Shown one piece after another: positions 23,369 through 34,043 of a stretch of DNA of 64,000 bases (positions are counted from its first letter, which is position 1; each line of letters begins with the position of its first letter). The DNA comes from Bondarzewia mesenterica (Eukaryota > Basidiomycota > Agaricomycetes > Russulales > Bondarzewiaceae), in contig SGPL01000031.1 in assembly GCA_004802705.1 (NCBI GenBank), positions 50,375-114,374 on the forward strand, given 5' to 3'. Below the pieces are notes generated by a model. It saw only the letters and a program-made list of their open reading frames with translations, searched no databases and was not told where the DNA came from. Both the position numbers and the translations under genes were made by a program.

Positions 23369-23400
23369 ACGCGTATACGCGTGACGTCATATGTCACGTG
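23369..23400. promoter_or_regulatory. Packed palindromic sites in a divergent promoter
   Basis: Within 32 bp lie a 14-bp perfect palindrome ACGCGTATACGCGT (23369-23382) containing two ACGCGT (MCB-type) boxes, a CRE-type palindrome TGACGTCA (23382-23389) sharing one base with it, and a CACGTG E-box (23395-23400). The block lies 97-128 bp upstream of the S-formylglutathione hydrolase ATG and about 170-200 bp upstream of the DUF7726 ATG. Binding by MBF, CREB/ATF-type bZIP and bHLH factors is inference. Confidence 0.55.
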
Positions 23401-23496
23401 CTGAATATAGCTCCGAGCGGCCACCCGCCGAGCATAGCGCAATCGCGCCGAGTCTCACGAGAACACAACCCATCCGATAGCAATCATCATCTCAAA

Positions 23497-24855
23497 ATGT
23501 CCAAGAGCGGCCCTTTGGAAAAGGTCTCTTCAAATAGAGCGTTTGGTGGTGTACTTATCAAGTATAAATTTAAGGTTCGGATCGTATCTTACCATCCTAC
23601 TCCTTTTTTTTTTGAAGATGCTTCCGAATACTCATTGATATCGCTGATCATCTCTTCAATCAGTCTGCAGCGCTCGGCGGGCTCGATGCAAATTTTAACC
23701 TCTTCTTGCCTGGCCTGAGCAGACATGAGGATGTCCCACTTCTCGTGTATCTTGCGGGCTTGACTTGCACGGAGGATAACGGGTAGTCCCCCTCTTCCAT
23801 TCTTGCCCTTTGGAAGCGATATTGACGGTAGGATGTGTTGATATAGGGCACAAAAAGGCGCATTTTTAGGCCCCGCTGCAGAAGAGGGCATTGCGATTCT
23901 TTTCCCCGATACATCGCCTCGTGGTGCTGGTATTGCGGGAGAGGACGACGATTGGGATTTCGGAACTGGTCAGGCTCTCTCTCCCCTCAGATCCTATCAC
24001 ATCATCCATTGTGCGTAGCTCACTATAACAACGTTCATACTCCATGCAGGTGCTGGATTTTACCTCAACGCCACCAATCCGAAATACTCTGCCCATTATA
24101 ACATGCGCACGCACGTCACCCTCGAACTCCCCGAGGTGCTCGCCGATGCGGGTCTGCCCATTGTACGTCCCACCTTCTTATCTTTTTATTAGCGTGTCAC
24201 CGATCTTCATCGCCGCAGGACTTCAAGCGTCAATCCGTTTTTGGCCATTCCATGGGCGGTCACGGTGCCCTCACGCTCTACCTCTCATCCTCCGTAACCC
24301 GCTACCGTTCCGCCTCAGCCTTCGCACCCATCGCCAACCCCATCAACGCGCCTTGGGGCAAAAAGGCGTTCTCTAGCTACCTCCAGGGCGGCGTCCATGA
24401 GGCCAAGGAGCTCTACGACGCGACGGAGCTGATCTCGAGGCACAAGGATCGCGTTAATATTCTTGTCGATTACGTGCGTGACTTCATACAACAATATCTG
24501 GCTGGCTTTTGCAGGACTTGCTGATTGATAGAGATGATGGCAGGGCACGGGGGATAAGTTTTATCAGGAGAAGCAACTTCTGCCGGAGAATTTCTTGAGA
24601 GCAGCGAGAACCGCTGGATTCGACGATACACAAGTCAGGATCAGGGAGCAGGAAGGTTACGATCACAGCTACTACTTTGTAAGTTTACCCTCAGACGATT
24701 TTTATTTATCGTGTGTTCAATTGTCAATTATCATAGATTTCAACCTTCGGCAGGGACCATGTTAGGTGTAAGTAACGAACCTGCTATCAAGGAAGTGAAG
24801 ACTCAATTGCTTTTCCCCTGTCGGTATAGTCCATGCCAGGTTTTTGAAGGAGTGA
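23497..24855 (+). CDS. S-formylglutathione hydrolase (esterase D)
   Basis: An alpha/beta hydrolase of 288 residues that hydrolyses S-formylglutathione to formate and glutathione in cytosolic formaldehyde detoxification. Exons: 23497-23574, 23664-23782, 23847-23968, 24050-24162, 24219-24473, 24544-24678, 24737-24765, 24840-24855; lengths sum exactly to 289 codons. Motifs: NRAFGGVLIKYKFK, LAGLTCTEDNG, FPDTSPRG, the nucleophile elbow GHSMGGHGA, FDDTQVR (Asp region) and GYDHSYYFISTFGRDHV (catalytic His). The last coding exon is 16 nt. No frame damage. The zinc ADH at the left of the window could be a functional partner only if it is a formaldehyde dehydrogenase, which is not shown. Confidence 0.93.
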
Positions 24856-25176
24856 AGTGGCGAAATTGGAAGGAAACAAGCTCGCAGAAGTCTATGGTTT
24901 TGTTTCGTGCATATGTTGTAAGATATAAATGCTGATTGTAATCCTGTCACATGTCGGTGCAAGTGGATGGCTTCGAAAATGATATTTAATTGCGACACAT
25001 TATTCCAGGACACCAATAACATATAATGAACGTGACGTCGATAACAGAACACACCAGAGCTCGGAAGCCAGAGAAAGCAAAGCAACTCCGGCTGGCAGAC
25101 AGAGAGGAGGACAAGCAACAGCAACAAGCACAGGCGCAAGTGTCAGAGACATCGAGGATACCAATCGGTCCGAGGG
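24856..25176. other. Convergent intergenic region
   Basis: About 320 bp between two convergent gene ends. Part of it is open on the minus strand but carries no recognisable protein. Probably 3' untranslated sequence. Confidence 0.4.
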
Positions 25177-27381
25177 TCAGTCAGAAGCAACCCGTTTAGT
25201 GTACGCCTCCTTCAGCTCATCGAACTCCGAAGCGATCCATTTGCTTTCCAGAGCCTGATTAATCGTCGCGCGCTGCAAGTAGTCGTAGGTCAATAGCAGC
25301 TCAATGAGACCCTGCGCTGCAAACCGGGGCAGCATGTCAGTTCCAAACCCCATCCTCGGTTCGGCTCCTACGGTCAGTTTGCATTGTGTACATACCGTCA
25401 GGTATGCCACTCCAATGATAACGCGGAAAATGGGCCTTCCCCTTCGCGATACGTTTTTTCGTGATAGCATCGTGCTTGACTGTGTCCAGCCTGCCGCTCA
25501 CCTCGTCGCTGAGACTGCCCGATCGATCAAAAGGATGCGAACCCCTTGTTTCATCAATACATCACCACAACATCATCAATGTGATCCCGGAAATTGAGAG
25601 GAAGGCTCACGAGAGCATGATGTAGAGAACAATCCCTGCACTCCAGCAGTCCGCCGGCATGCCCACGTACCCAAAGTCCTCGTGTTCAAGCGCCATGATG
25701 CCCTCCGGTGGAAGGTAAGAGACTGTGCCACAGGCATTAAGTGTCTCTTGATATCCGTTCGGACGAGCTAGGCCAAAGTCTGCGATTTGAATGTGCGGAT
25801 AGGAACCGGGAGCAACGAGAAGGATATTTTCGGGCTGTACGAGTGATATGGTCGTCGGTCAATGAAACTCGGAGGCGAGATGAGTTACCTTTATATCTAG
25901 GAGAGAAGTTATTGTCCATCAAGTTTGCTTGATGCATGCAGCGGAATTCAAACACTCACCACGGTGAGAAATTTTCCGATCGTGAAGATACTTGAGCCCC
26001 TTGAGCAATTGATACATGATGAACTTTGCTTCGCTTTCGCACAGGTGAGCGTCACCCTGCCTATCCCTGTGTGTCTCCATGTAGGTGAATAAGTCGCCAC
26101 CGGTACATAGTTGTAGAAAGATATGTCTACGAGTGCGTAAGCTATGACAAGGTTGTCGAATGACTGAAAGACATACAAGAATCCACCGTCTTCTATGATA
26201 TCGACAACTTTGTTGATGTTAGGCTTCATCGTGGACCGACCACACAAGTCAGCGGCCGGGGAAACATCAGTAGAGGTGTAGTTTCTCACATGATCTAAAC
26301 CCAGGAGGATATCTGCTTCACGCTTGAGCTGATCCCGATTCTTCTTTGAAACTTTGACCGATTTGCATGCAAGCTGCCTATTTCCGACATTATCCATGGC
26401 AAGATAAACGATTCCAAAGGCCCCGCTTCCAAGGCAATGTGAAGAAACTAGGTAATTCCCAATCCACTATAGCAGCGTAAAGTCTGTCCGTCAGCATGCC
26501 AAGAATAGATCATTGAACGAATACTTGCGTTAAGCAGAGGCTGAGTAGATGGGGTGGACTCAAATACGGTGTTCTTTTCCCGTATTCCCTTCCATACATG
26601 AACACATTGGAATACTTTAAGTATGGTGGATTGAGCTCAAGATCTGTCTGCAAACTCTGCTAAGGACGGCTTCACTCACCTTTCGACGGCGTTATCTGAA
26701 GTACGTCCCCGTGCATCAGTAGCACAGATGTTCGTCTCATCTCTTGTCCATTGAGTAATATACCGTTGGTCGACACGTCCTGTGTTTGAACACGGGACAC
26801 ACAGATATATACTGCGCATATAGCTAGTGCCTGGCTCGTGCATACCTGGCAGGAAACGATCACCCCTCCGTTGCCGGACTTGACGCTAGTGGTAGTCAAT
26901 CAGGACATGAACGTGGTCCACGATGCATAGATATGCTTACGCATAAAGCTTGCAATGGACACCCGACACAAGTGGATCCGGGATGACAAATGAGCTGCAA
27001 ATTCTGATCTCTGAGACGCGTACTCGTTCGGCGAGGATCAAAAGATACGCGCCATAAAGCAGGATTTCGTCCGATGACGACAGGCTTGTTGATTCTGAGA
27101 ACAATCACTTTGGAAGAGACGGAAGTACGTGCTTCAAACTGGACTGCGGCAGACCGCCTACCTTCTCTTATTCCTCCGGCCTTTGTAGTAGCGACGAGTT
27201 TCGCACATGCAGAGAGCGGTTCGGTGCTTGACCTCGAGGCACATTGACCAGTAGACCCTGTCCCCGTGCTCGAATATTCAGCGCTTGGCATTGTTGATGG
27301 TGTAGAAGAATGCAGTCGAACGTGGTGCAAGTTTGAGACCGGAGAGATCGCGGCGCGTCGCGAGTGCGTCTGCCAGTCCAT
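25177..27381 (-). CDS. FHA-domain serine/threonine kinase (Chk2/Cds1/Rad53-like)
   Basis: A checkpoint-type kinase expected in the nucleus, activated by upstream PI3K-like kinases after DNA damage or replication stress. Order: N-terminal FHA domain (NKPVVIGRNPALWR, VSGVHCKLYA, DVSTNGILLNGQ, HGDVLQITPSK), then the kinase domain with GSGAFGIVYLA (P-loop), QLACKSVK (lysine), KREADILLGLDH, SHRDIKPENILL, IADFGLARPNG, GTVSYLPPEG and DCWSAGIVLYIML. It ends TKRVASD. Exons are many and short; one is only 8 nt (25889-25896, ATATAAAG), supplying most of the DIK of the catalytic loop. The intron 26467-26528 begins with GC rather than GT. Only 83 bp separate this ATG from the stop of LSG1 upstream on the same strand. 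Confidence 0.88.
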
Positions 27382-27464
27382 TTCATCACGTGGTTTTTAC
27401 CATTTGTGCCTCCCTGAGTGCGTCGTCTCGTACATACCGAAGACTGCTTGATACTCTACACCAT

Positions 27465-29965
27465 CTAATCGTAGCCTTTCCCGCTCCTCTGCTTCACCTT
27501 TTTCCCTTTCTTATGATGTTTTTTCCCAGGGTGAGCTTCGCCAACGTTGGCCAGCACAACCGCAATTCTGGCTCTCCTACCATTCAACGGCGTTCCATCG
27601 TCCGCAACAGCATTTTGATGAGGATACAACTTCGACCTAGTGAACTCTAGAGGGCTTTTAGCGGTCCCGCCCTTGATAAAGGGCCTGGCTGACAGCCCGG
27701 AGTTCTCGTTGAAGAACTGTTTGTCCAGAGCACGAGATTTGTGGCCTTGTTCTGGTCCTGGAAAGACACCGTTGGCGCCCGAAGGACTGTCATGCCCAGG
27801 GACGAAGGTGAATGCTCCCTTGCCAACACGGGTAGTAGGCGCACGCTTCTTCCCTGCAGCGCGTCTCAAAGCCAGTTCGCGTGTTTGTTCATTGAACTCA
27901 TCTTCTGGGATTCCAGGAGGAGAATGACAGAAGAGAAGCTTCGCGTTGACGTAGTCCTTTAGGATGAACCGCGCTGCTCGGGCCTCGTCAGGGTTTCCCA
28001 TACCAGAGCGCGTAAAGCCCCTAGCAACTACATTCCAGAACAGACTCCGAGTTAAGGATGGCAAGCCTTGTCAAAACAATTGCGTACGTACTGGCATATG
28101 CAATTAGGAGACCCTCAGCGGTAATTTTGCCATCACCACCCTCCTCTATTGCCTTGCCTTCAATCGCAAGACCATAGGTTAACTCGAGGACCTCTTTGGG
28201 AATCCTCTTAACCACCAATGAAACGGGCCCGGTATGTTCACGTAGCTGGTCAATTGGCAGTACTCCATCGCAAACGAGGTCCGCTTTTGTCGTTGTAAAT
28301 TGGGGAAATACTAAACCTGGACAATCGCAGAGAACAATTTTGTCGGAAAGATGGATAGTTTGGAAATGTTTTGTTTTTCCAGGAGTTGACGAGACCGATA
28401 CTTTCTTCTCGCCGAGGAGCGAATTGATCGTACTTGACTTGCCAACATTAGGGTAACCGACGAGGCCGACTACCAAGCGCGATGGGTGGTTATCAGACAG
28501 ATCCGTGAATTCTACAGCGGGAGAGATTTGAGAACGAACAGGTGATGTGCAAATATCATACTTACGTGACAAGTCCGGTGCCACATTCATAAAAAGATCT
28601 TCAAGCTCGAGCACTGATAGAACTTTGGCTCGCGGATCTTGACCATCTTGTGTATCCTCTTCGGCGGAGAAGTACAACGCGTCTTCCGACTCTGACTCGT
28701 CCTCTGAAAATTCCTGATAAGCATCGTCTCCGCTGTCGTCTCCACTGTCGTCTCCACTGTCGCCTTCTTCGTAATCTAATGCTGATTGCGAAATGGCGCC
28801 TGGGACATTTGCATCATCTTCCGCTGGAGATTGAGCTTGGGCTTCATCCTGCTGGGTCAACTCCACTTGCTCGGCAGCAAATGCCTCACGGCGAGCCTCC
28901 TGTAGCGCAGTAGCATTGGCAGCGGAGAAGAAGGCGTACTGTATTCCCTGTGAATCAAAGTAATCGGCCCACAGTCGTCTGTATGACCAAATTACATTAG
29001 ACGACGATCTACCAAAGGATGTGAAAAAATTCACCTTTGCTTCGCACTAAGTAAGTCGGACTTATTGATAAGTAAGAGGCTCTTCCGTTTACCTCTGCCG
29101 GTCCCCTTCTCTCCCTCTGCACCTTCCACATCCTGTACATATACTTCCAGGTCTTCACAGCGGAACCTCAGTGGATTACGTGCATCGACAATCTGCACGA
29201 CGAGATGTGAACGCTCCAACACGCGCCACAACTGCCTCCAAACTTCGATGTTGCGTTCAAATGGTGTCAAGAGAAAGTTTTCTTGATCCTGAAGCCTGCA
29301 CCATGCATGAAGAGATTGATATGAATGACGATGATAAGCATTGAAAGCAAAGCGCACTCTGCCAGTCCTCTTCGCCACTCGAGGAAAGCATCCTTCTCCT
29401 GCCTCTCCAGCTGAGCCGTGGTCATGGTCTTCGTCCATGGTGGTCTCCTGGGAACTCTAAGCCGTTGCTTGTTCTCCTGATGCTTTTTGATGGTTTTTTT
29501 CTCCTCTTGTTCGGAAAGAAGATAAGGGTTATGCGTGGGGTTTGCAGAAGCTTGGATGATCTTGACATTCCGACGCTCTACAAGAGAGATCAAATCAAAT
29601 GACGAGGCGATCAGTCCGGAGGGTGAAACGGGACTCACCAGCAGTAAACTCTGTTCCAGCTAGTTGGGCAGTGTTCAAGAACTCATCCAGATCTCCCTCT
29701 TGAGTGACAGATTTGAGACGAGATGTCGAATCCAAATCGGTGGTATACTTTGTGTAGGAACAGATAAAACTTACTCAGCTACACGATTGATTTTATAAGT
29801 TCTCACCCACGCTCACATTTCCAGATTCAACCGCATGACGAGCATCTTTAGCTTTCCTGTTTATAATTGCTCTCCCCAGGCCGCTGGGATTTGGGTTTTT
29901 GCCTTTAGGTGCCTATTATGATCAATACAGTTTGAGACCACGACTGATGTTCACAAACATACCAT
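27465..29965 (-). CDS. LSG1: LSG1-type circularly permuted GTPase
   Basis: A cytoplasmic GTPase that releases the export adaptor NMD3 from pre-60S ribosomal subunits. Start: ATG at 29963-29965 alone in its coding exon, joined across an intron to APKGKNPNPSGLGRAI. The G motifs are in the permuted order expected for the YlqF/LSG1 family: VDARNPLRFR and INKSDLL (G4) come before GYPNVGKSS (G1), SSTPGKTKHFQ (G2) and DCPGLVFP (G3). Between G4 and G1 is a long acidic linker with GDDSGDDSGDD repeats. The C terminus (ARGFTRSGMGNPDEARAARF, KLLFCHSPPG, then a basic KKHHKKGKKVKQR tail) is typical. An A7 run on the coding strand (29494-29500) is in frame here. No disruption seen. Confidence 0.92.
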
Positions 29966-30423
29966 AGAAAACGAACAGTGAAGACTGTGAGTGTGACTTG
30001 CACAGCGTGCACGACAGGTCCTGGTTCAACCAATCTGAGCACTGCTTCCAACTAGTTCTGTGTATCTGAGCTTGCTGAGCGCGAAGAGGATTAGAAAGAT
30101 GAACGATCACTTTTACTGAAGAAGGTCTCGCTAAGATATCCTCACTCAAGATCGCTTACGTGATGGATCGGGTTCTCGAGATCTCAGGCCCACAAGTTCT
30201 TGAAAGACACTCGAACGACAGACGGTAACAAAAAAGGATGTGAATGACAGAGTAAACGAGAGTATTCAATGCACAGGCGAAAGCCTGTAGTGGTGATTCC
30301 TTGCTCAGTAAGGCATGTCCACACCGACTGCGATCTAATCTGAGACGGCCCCAATCTTGAGCCCCACTTTTCAAGGCAAGCTGGATTTCACTTCACGAAT
30401 ATTAGTTTTCAGACAAGATAATA
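29966..30423. other. LSG1 upstream region
   Basis: About 460 bp between the LSG1 start and the degraded GH5 copy. No gene or clear element recognised; open frames here do not resemble known proteins. Confidence 0.35.
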
Positions 30424-31320
30424 GCAGTCAGAATCCAAGATGCTGTAATTCACTAGCTGAGGTCCATAGGACTGAATCGTTTCCATCAGAATTGGGAGTG
30501 ACGGACAGAACATAGCTTGTATCGAACGAGCCTGCAGCCCAGACCGCGAAGCCAACGACAGAGTCAGAGTTCTCCTTGACATAGGCGAGCTGGGTCTTCA
30601 ACCTGTGAAATTTGTCGGCGTTTATCTACAGCTTCAAGGATTGAATCGGTTTTCCCTTGGATTCGCAAGAAGCGGTATTCCCTCCGCCGGTCTCGCTTCT
30701 AACGAGAGTGGCCATGAAGTCGACATTATACTGTCAAGCTTGATCTATTTAGTCCAGTTGACAGGTACAGCAAAAATTCATGAACTCGCCGTCGTGCGCT
30801 CTGAGTTCCTGCCGCTGTTGTCACTATCAAGGAACCTATGAACTGATCATAATCGCAACTAAAAACAGGCTCTAATATCAGGCTCATCGGCCAACCTACC
30901 ATCGAACAACAACTTGTGAATAAGATAAGTACTGTACGTAAATCCTGGACAAAGGTTCTCACCTGGAGTTGTCAGAACAAAGTTGAAGTAGGGACAAGTA
31001 ACCAAACAACGCATGAACTTTACACATTGAGTTGAAGTCATTCTGGGGAGGTGTTGACAAGCACTTGTTGGTATGCAAGGAGCTTGAGGCATACACAAGG
31101 GCCGCATCTGATATTAAGCTATGCTTGGAACTCGCCAGTGGACCCTTCTCTCACTTCTACTGATTGGCAGACAATCGGCTGTACATCCAAGCCCACCATA
31201 TCGAAGATTGCTGCCGCCGGGGGATGCTGCGCGGAGGACTGAGTACTCATGTTCCTTATCTCGGAATGAGGCCTGAGGCCTGAATGTTTCAACCTTCCCA
31301 TTAGCTCCGCTTGTCATGTA
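30424..31320 (-). pseudogene. Degraded GH5 endoglucanase copy
   Basis: Minus-strand pieces match the intact GH5 gene immediately upstream on the same strand. They are FLDSDNSG (about 30846-30820, then an early stop), VRSETGGGNTASCES (nucleophile region, about 30720-30650) and AYVKENSDSVVGFAVWAAGS with YVLSVTPNSDG (about 30590-30460). Left of these the similarity becomes weak, and no acid/base NEP segment or CBM1 was found. A stop where the intact copy continues, a lost cysteine codon and frame changes indicate a dead tandem duplicate. Confidence 0.65.
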
Positions 31321-31602
31321 ATATCCTGAGCATTCACAGAAATGAGAGAATGGTCAGACACATGCGGAAAAGTGGGCATAGAATGAATTGGACCAGAGAC
31401 CACATTGAAAATCGCTCAGAAAACCGAGAAAGAGATATTCAAACTTGACGGCTAAGTATCCAGTACACGCAGACATTTTGACTCGGGAGGAAAATAGGTA
31501 TGCCCTAGGTATACCCATATCTGACGGGACATCCATTCGCGAACTGTGAAATGAGGTGAAAGTGATGTTTCCTGGAACGTCCGAACAGGTCCAAACCAGC
31601 GC

Positions 31603-33407
31603 TCAGGGCAGGTTAGGTATCACTGAACGATGATCGGCTGTTAACAGAACTATCCACATTGAAAAAATATGAGAATAAGGTCACATACCGGCGTCAGTCC
31701 ACAATGGCTGGTCAGTTCCATTGGGATTTGGCGTGACGGATAAAATGTAGGTCGTATCGAAAGCGCCGGCGGCCCAGATCGTGAAGCCGACGATGATGCC
31801 AGAGTTAGCCTTGATATATGCAAGCTCTTGCGCGACACTGGCAAAAACCAATCAGCTGCGTTGAACTTTCATGTCCGGATAACTCGTACTCAGTTTCGCA
31901 AGAAGAGGTGTTGCCTCCGCCGGTCTCACTGAGAATGGCTTGACGGTTACCACTGGCCTTGAGCCATGCCACAAGAGTGGTAAGTACGTCAACGTTGTTC
32001 TGCATAGTTCTCAGATAACATGGGCATAAGGAGTTCGGACAGAACGGACCGTAACACAATCGGCGTGGGTTCCACTGTTGTCGCTATCAAGATACTTGTG
32101 GACTTTTTGCGATATCAATGTGCGCATTTCCAGGAGATCAACACATGAAATGTGCGCACCATCAAACAGTAACTTGCTAGTGCCACCAATAGGATCTGTG
32201 ACATTGAGTAGGAATGGGCCCGCTTCGGTTGGTAGAGCTTGGGCACTTGACCAAGAGGACCCTGGCATTAACAGATACTGAGACGTTGCCCCAGCTGCGC
32301 GGATAGCGTTCACAGCGACCTGGACAGAGTCAGCCCAGGCGGAGATAGATGGGATATCATGGGGCTCATTCATAATACCGAACTATGAGAAGTGTATGAG
32401 CCAGTGAGCCATCGAAGCTAGATGACCAAATGGGCTAACTATGATGCGTGGCTCGTCGGCATACTTAGCTGCCAGCTGAGACCAGATGCTGGCAAACTCG
32501 TCGTTTGTGGGACCACCTTGACCGATGATACTGCCATTCCACCTTGCGTAGTTGTGCTACCAAGACTCAGTACAAGCCACAGATTGAGAGAAGACAATTT
32601 GAGGACATACAAGATCGATAATGACATAAGGGCTGGTGGAAGCAGACAGTGCAGCTTGAACAGTCGCATCGTACCTAGCGAAGAATGACGTAGAAATTGT
32701 TCCACCGACAGTCGGTGTCATGAGCTGCCAAGCAAAAGCTGCAGGTAATAGGAAGACTGTCATCCGGTAGCACAAGAAATTGTGAACACTGTAGAGTACT
32801 CACGAATACGGAAGATATTAACACCCTCAGATGCAAAGTGCTCATACTGAGATGCAGGGGGAGTGGTCCCCGTACCATTGAACGATCCATCTGTGGCCTG
32901 ACAAAGAAAATAACGGATTCTGAGGCAAAGCCAACGCGCAGATGCCTGAAGAACTTACGACACTGAAGTCATAGCCGGCAGTGTTGACACCTCCAAGGAA
33001 GGGGAGAGTAGACGACCCGCCAGTCGAACTGGGAGTTGCGGATGTGCTGGTGGCGGTGGAGGAGGAAGTGGGAGCCTCGGAACTCGGGAGACATTGAGAA
33101 TAGTCTGCGAACACATTGAATTAAGTGAAAAGAACTGCGGAACTGCGGGGCAGATCCCAACTGACAATCGTTACTGTAGACGCAAGTGCTCCCAGAAACG
33201 CATGTGGTCGATCCAGCTTTAAAAGGGATCAGCAGCCTGTTTCATTGTACAGAAAGCAACTCACACCATCCGATGCCACCGCACTGCCCCCACACCTAAA
33301 GAGGCGAGTTAGGTGGAGTGAATAGGAGAAAGGCTTATGCTCACCAGTGATTGCGCACAAACAGAGGGTGCAGCAGCAACAATAGCTGAAAGAATGATAT
33401 ATTTCAT
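31603..33407 (-). CDS. Secreted CBM1-GH5 endo-beta-1,4-glucanase
   Basis: A secreted cellulase (GH5, Cel5A-like). The N-terminal signal peptide is about 18 residues (MKYIILSAIVAAAPSVCA). A fungal cellulose-binding module follows (VWGQCGGIGWSGSTTCVSGS ... YYSQCLP), then a Ser/Thr linker, then the catalytic domain: FLGGVNTAGYDF, FRIPFAWQLM, HNYARWNG, the acid/base Glu in GIMNEPHD, HKYLDSDNSGTH, the nucleophile Glu in AILSETGGGN, and IWAAGAFDTTYILSV. The first coding exon is 33345-33407; short introns split the CBM. The last exon appears to encode ADHRSVIPNLP and stop at 31603. No frame damage. It sits beside a degraded copy, pointing to tandem duplication. Confidence 0.9.
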
Positions 33408-34043
33408 CCTGGCCAGAGTTAGACTTTGGATGATTGAACACAAAGTTGACGAAAATTCATGGCATGGGACGACCTTTATACCCTATCCAGAGTCTAAGTT
33501 TCTCTCGCGTATGTTGGTAACGAAGTTCCATGGCTTCCTGGGCGGATTATCCACGGATCGTGACGGAGAGCTTCGGATTCAGGTTTCTCGTTGCGACTTC
33601 GCGATGAGCTATTCGAAGGACTTCGAGCCCATTTTTGTCCGAGTTTCAAGCATTCATTACACCGAGCCCACAGGAGATGGTGTGAGGGTACTAAAGGATA
33701 CGAGGCTCCGAGATTGATTACTGCAAATGAAGAAAGCGAACGGTCAAGGGTGAAGCTTCAAGTTGAAAGCGTCACCCGGAGTGAAGGCTAGCTATAGTCT
33801 AGGATAGTGTACTTTCACTTGCCGCGGCAGTTAAGTAACTTAAGTTTGCGTTAGTACATTTGGTAGTCACGGTCATGTCGTCCTTGCAACCGTCCAAAAA
33901 GTGCTATTCAGCTCACACACAACACAGTGCATCAAACTGACAATACTTAAAAGTCTTCGGGCAATAGTACCGTTGCAAATTCACACATTCCATATTCTCG
34001 CACACCCAAGCCCGAGCCCACTCTACGTGTGGGCCGTTTATCA
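33408..34043. other. Divergent intergenic region (GH5 and LYR genes)
   Basis: About 635 bp. It contains a TATA box for the GH5 gene. A 126-codon plus-strand frame overlaps its first part, but it has no recognisable content and covers the GH5 promoter, so I do not call it. The remainder should hold the LYR-gene promoter. Confidence 0.45.
33475..33480 (-). promoter_or_regulatory. TATA box of the GH5 endoglucanase gene
   Basis: TATAAA on the minus strand, about 68-73 nt upstream of the ATG at 33407. Position and match are typical for a highly regulated secreted cellulase gene. Confidence 0.55.

Noticed and set aside
28700..28770. Repeat-driven frameshift in LSG1 (GDDSGDDSGDD)
   Set aside because: The repeat is in 15-bp in-frame units and the frame is intact on both sides.
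33337..33717. Plus-strand frame of 126 codons
   Set aside because: It lies antisense to the first exon and over the TATA box of the GH5 gene and lacks any family motif.
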